Origin: Bacteroidota bacterium
GTDB taxonomy: Bacteria > Bacteroidota > Bacteroidia > Chitinophagales > Chitinophagaceae
Direction: 5' to 3'
Length of the DNA: 21,865 nt
Assembly: GCA_023391895.1 (NCBI GenBank)
Contig: JAEWAC010000126.1
Span: 1 to 21,865, forward strand
Part shown: one piece after another, positions 19,632 to 21,865 of the stretch
How positions within the stretch are numbered: position 1 is the stretch's first letter
Layout of the letters: each line of letters starts with the position of its first letter
Notes under the pieces: generated by a model
Databases searched by the model: none
Seen by the model: only the letters and a program-made list of their open reading frames with translations
What the model was told of the DNA's origin: nothing
Translations under genes and position numbers: made by a program

Positions 19632-21865
19632 CTGAAAGCGGTCTCGATAATCTCGGCCTGCTCCTGCGCATGCACCTTGCTGTAACCGCTGGCTGTGGAG
19701 GCGCTGGGCTGCCGGCTGATGATACCGTAATTAATGGCTTTCAAATTCATTTGCAGGAAAGAAGCCGCACCCATATTCAGGGGCTCTTCCTGCACCCAGA
19801 ACCAGGTGGCCTTGTTGTACTTTTTATACAGTTCCTCCAGTTGTCGGGCCGGTAAAGGATATAATTGCTCTACCCGGATGATGGCCACATCTTTTCTGTC
19901 TTCTTTTTGCTGCTTGTCGGCCAGGTCGTAATATACTTTACCGCTGCAGAACAACACTTTGGTAACGGCGGCAGCATCCTGTACAAAAGCGTCGTCGATC
20001 ACTTCCTGAAAACCACCACTAGTAAACTGGCTGATGTGCGAATACGTGCTGCTTAAACGCAGGTTGGCTTTAGGAGAAAAGTTGGCCAAAGGCTTTCTGA
20101 AAGGCCATGCCAACTGGCGGCGCAGGGCATGGAAAAAGTTAGCCGCGGTGGTAATGTTGGTAATCACCATATTATACTCGGCGCACAGCTGTAAAAAACG
20201 TTCCAGGCGGGCACTGGAGTGCTCCGGTCCCTGGCCTTCGTAGCCATGCGGCAACAGCATCACCACACCATTCATGCGCTGCCACTTGGTTTCGGCCGAA
20301 GCAATAAACTGGTCGATGATGATTTGAGCGCCATTGGCAAAGTCGCCAAACTGGGCTTCCCACAACACCAGCGAATTGGGATTGGCCATGGCATAACCAT
20401 ACTCAAAGCCCAGAACGCCGTATTCGCTTAACAAGGAATTGTAAATGCGGAACTGGCCTTGCCCCTGCTGCAGATTATTTAAACGGTTGTACTCCTGGTT
20501 GGTGTTTTCGTCGTACAGCACGGCATGACGGTGCGAGAAGGTGCCCCGCTTTACGTCCTGCCCGCTCATGCGCACATCCTTTCCTTCTACCAGCAGGCTG
20601 GCGTACGCCAACAGCTCACCGGTAGCCCAGTCTACTTTTTGTTCGGCTTCAAACAGTTTTATTTTATCCTGCAACAGCTTGTCTACCTTGCGCAGGGGCT
20701 TGAAACCTTCGGGGTACTGCATCAGGTCATGCAGCAGCTTTCTAAAATCTTCTTCGCTGATAGCCGTATTGGGTGAGGCGTCAAAATCATCCGCTGTTGC
20801 TTTGCGCAGGCTTTGCCACCACAATTCCGGCTGCTGAAAATTGTACGGCAACGGGTTTTGCTTGATCTCATCCAGCCGCTCCTGCAGGTCGGCCCAGAAT
20901 TTCTTTTCCATTTCCTTCGCCAGCTGCTGCGCATCTGCTTCGCCATTGTTCAGCAGGTACTGCACATACACTTCGCGGGGGTTGACATGTTTGTCGATCA
21001 ATGCATACAACTGGGGCTGGGTAAACTTGGGGTCGTCACCCTCGTTATGGCCATGGCGGCGATAGCACACCATATCAATAAATATATCGGTATTGAACTC
21101 CTGGCGGTAGCGGGTGGCTATTTCCACGCATTTTACCACGGCTTCGGCATCATCTCCATTAACATGTAACACAGGCGCCTGAACAACAGCGGCTACAGAG
21201 GTGCTGTAGTCTGAGCTGCGGGCATCGTCGAAATCGGTGGTAAAACCAATCTGGTTATTGATAATAAAATGAATGGTGCCGCCCGTTTTATAACCCCTTA
21301 AATTACTCATTTGCAGTATCTCGTACACAATACCCTGGCCTGCTATAGAAGCATCACCATGAATTAATATAGGAAGAATGGCATCGTATTCAGACTTGTA
21401 TAACACATCAGCTTTTGCACGGGCATAACCCAGCACGACGGGGTCAACCGCCTCCAGGTGCGAGGGGTTGGGCGCCAGCTTCAGGTTCACTTTTTTGCCA
21501 CTGGGCGTGTCCACTTCGGAGCTAAAGCCCAGGTGGTATTTTACGTCACCGCTGCCCATGGTCTGGTCAGGTATAGCGGTACCTTCAAACTCGCTGAAGA
21601 TCTGCTCGTAGGTTTTGCCCAAAATGTTGGCCAGCACGTTCAAACGGCCACGGTGCGCCATGCCAATCACTACTTCCTGCACCCCATGGTCGGCGGCGGT
21701 ATTGATAATGGTATCTAAAGCGGCAATAGTCGTTTCGCCACCTTCCAGCGAAAAACGCTTTTGACCAATGTATTTGGTGTGTAAAAACTTTTCGAAGATC
21801 ACCCCCTGGTTCAGCTTTTCCAAAATACGGCGGCGGGTATCAATGGATAACGGCTGCTGCAAGGT
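19625..21865 (-). CDS. odhA: 2-oxoglutarate dehydrogenase E1 (partial, 5' end outside)
   Basis: The C-terminal 746 residues of the thiamin-diphosphate-dependent E1 (SucA/OdhA), which decarboxylates 2-oxoglutarate and passes succinyl to the lipoyl group of E2. The gene runs off the window edge: there is no ATG at the end (the first possible start would be a TTG) and the family is about 920-930 aa, so roughly 180 N-terminal residues are missing. Visible features: 'GMAHRGRLNVL', 'NPSHLEAVDPVV', the TPP-site 'GDASIAGQG' and 'NNQIGFTT', 'YRRHGHNEGDDP', and the C-terminal transketolase-like part with 'EAQFGDFANGAQ' and 'LPHGYEGQGPEHSSAR'. It precedes odhB in the same direction. The downstream pairing is the usual odhAB order. 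Confidence 0.95.
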   Translation of the reverse strand, partial: TLQQPLSIDTRRRILEKLNQGVIFEKFLHTKYIGQKRFSLEGGETTIAALDTIINTAADHGVQEVVIGMAHRGRLNVLANILGKTYEQIFSEFEGTAIPDQTMGSGDVKYHLGFSSEVDTPSGKKVNLKLAPNPSHLEAVDPVVLGYARAKADVLYKSEYDAILPILIHGDASIAGQGIVYEILQMSNLRGYKTGGTIHFIINNQIGFTTDFDDARSSDYSTSVAAVVQAPVLHVNGDDAEAVVKCVEIATRYRQEFNTDIFIDMVCYRRHGHNEGDDPKFTQPQLYALIDKHVNPREVYVQYLLNNGEADAQQLAKEMEKKFWADLQERLDEIKQNPLPYNFQQPELWWQSLRKATADDFDASPNTAISEEDFRKLLHDLMQYPEGFKPLRKVDKLLQDKIKLFEAEQKVDWATGELLAYASLLVEGKDVRMSGQDVKRGTFSHRHAVLYDENTNQEYNRLNNLQQGQGQFRIYNSLLSEYGVLGFEYGYAMANPNSLVLWEAQFGDFANGAQIIIDQFIASAETKWQRMNGVVMLLPHGYEGQGPEHSSARLERFLQLCAEYNMVITNITTAANFFHALRRQLAWPFRKPLANFSPKANLRLSSTYSHISQFTSGGFQEVIDDAFVQDAAAVTKVLFCSGKVYYDLADKQQKEDRKDVAIIRVEQLYPLPARQLEELYKKYNKATWFWVQEEPLNMGAASFLQMNLKAINYGIISRQPSASTASGYSKVHAQEQAEIIETAFSI

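Overview
The window looks like chromosomal DNA from a Bacteroidota bacterium, probably a Chitinophagaceae-type soil or plant-associated organism. The evidence is a type IX secretion (T9SS) C-terminal signal on a subtilase, several SPII lipoproteins with LVIVD or YD-type repeats, a LytS-type kinase with TPR repeats next to a LytTR regulator, TAnnTTTG-type promoter elements, little Shine-Dalgarno signal, and protein sequences typical of that phylum (SSB, MnmA, DUF3072). No plasmid, phage or IS genes, tRNAs, rRNAs or CRISPR array are visible.

Layout: (1) 38-1341, minus strand: a two-gene operon of LVIVD-type lipoproteins. (2) 1681-2757, minus: an Ldh-family NAD(P)-dependent dehydrogenase. (3) 3151-4101, plus: a secreted GH43-like glycosidase. 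(4) 4104-4927: a gene-free mosaic of repeats. (5) 4986-5408, minus: ssb. (6) 5836-8878, plus: a TPR/LytS-type histidine kinase, a 54-codon remnant resembling the C-terminal tail of another such kinase, and a LytTR response regulator. (7) 9024-9623, plus: a small exported protein, possibly PepSY-like. (8) 9838-10479, minus: a DUF3072 protein and a small hydrophilic protein. (9) 10717-11814, plus: mnmA. (10) 11945-14961, plus: a lipoprotein and a T9SS-exported subtilisin-like protease. (11) 14964-15806: a second gene-free repeat mosaic. (12) 15816-21865, minus: 2-oxoglutarate dehydrogenase E1 (odhA/sucA, cut by the window edge), E2 with two lipoyl domains (odhB/sucB), a YD-repeat-like lipoprotein, and an RsmB/NOP2-family RNA m5C methyltransferase.

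The genes are mostly housekeeping (SSB, MnmA, TCA-cycle E1/E2, RNA methylation) plus a typical Bacteroidota cell-surface set. The most unusual content is non-coding. A short motif, roughly CTCTTTCAAAAACCCATAT, occurs about twenty times and separates distinct cassettes such as palindromes, GTTGAC repeats and ATCTGTGAAATC repeats. The two large mosaics at 4.1-4.9 kb and 15.0-15.8 kb are collinear when one is reverse-complemented, so they form a diverged long inverted repeat around a segment of about 10 kb. A second unusual item is the kinase-tail remnant at 7950-8114, which overlaps the stop codon of the intact kinase. All homology calls come from reading the sequence by eye; no database search was run.
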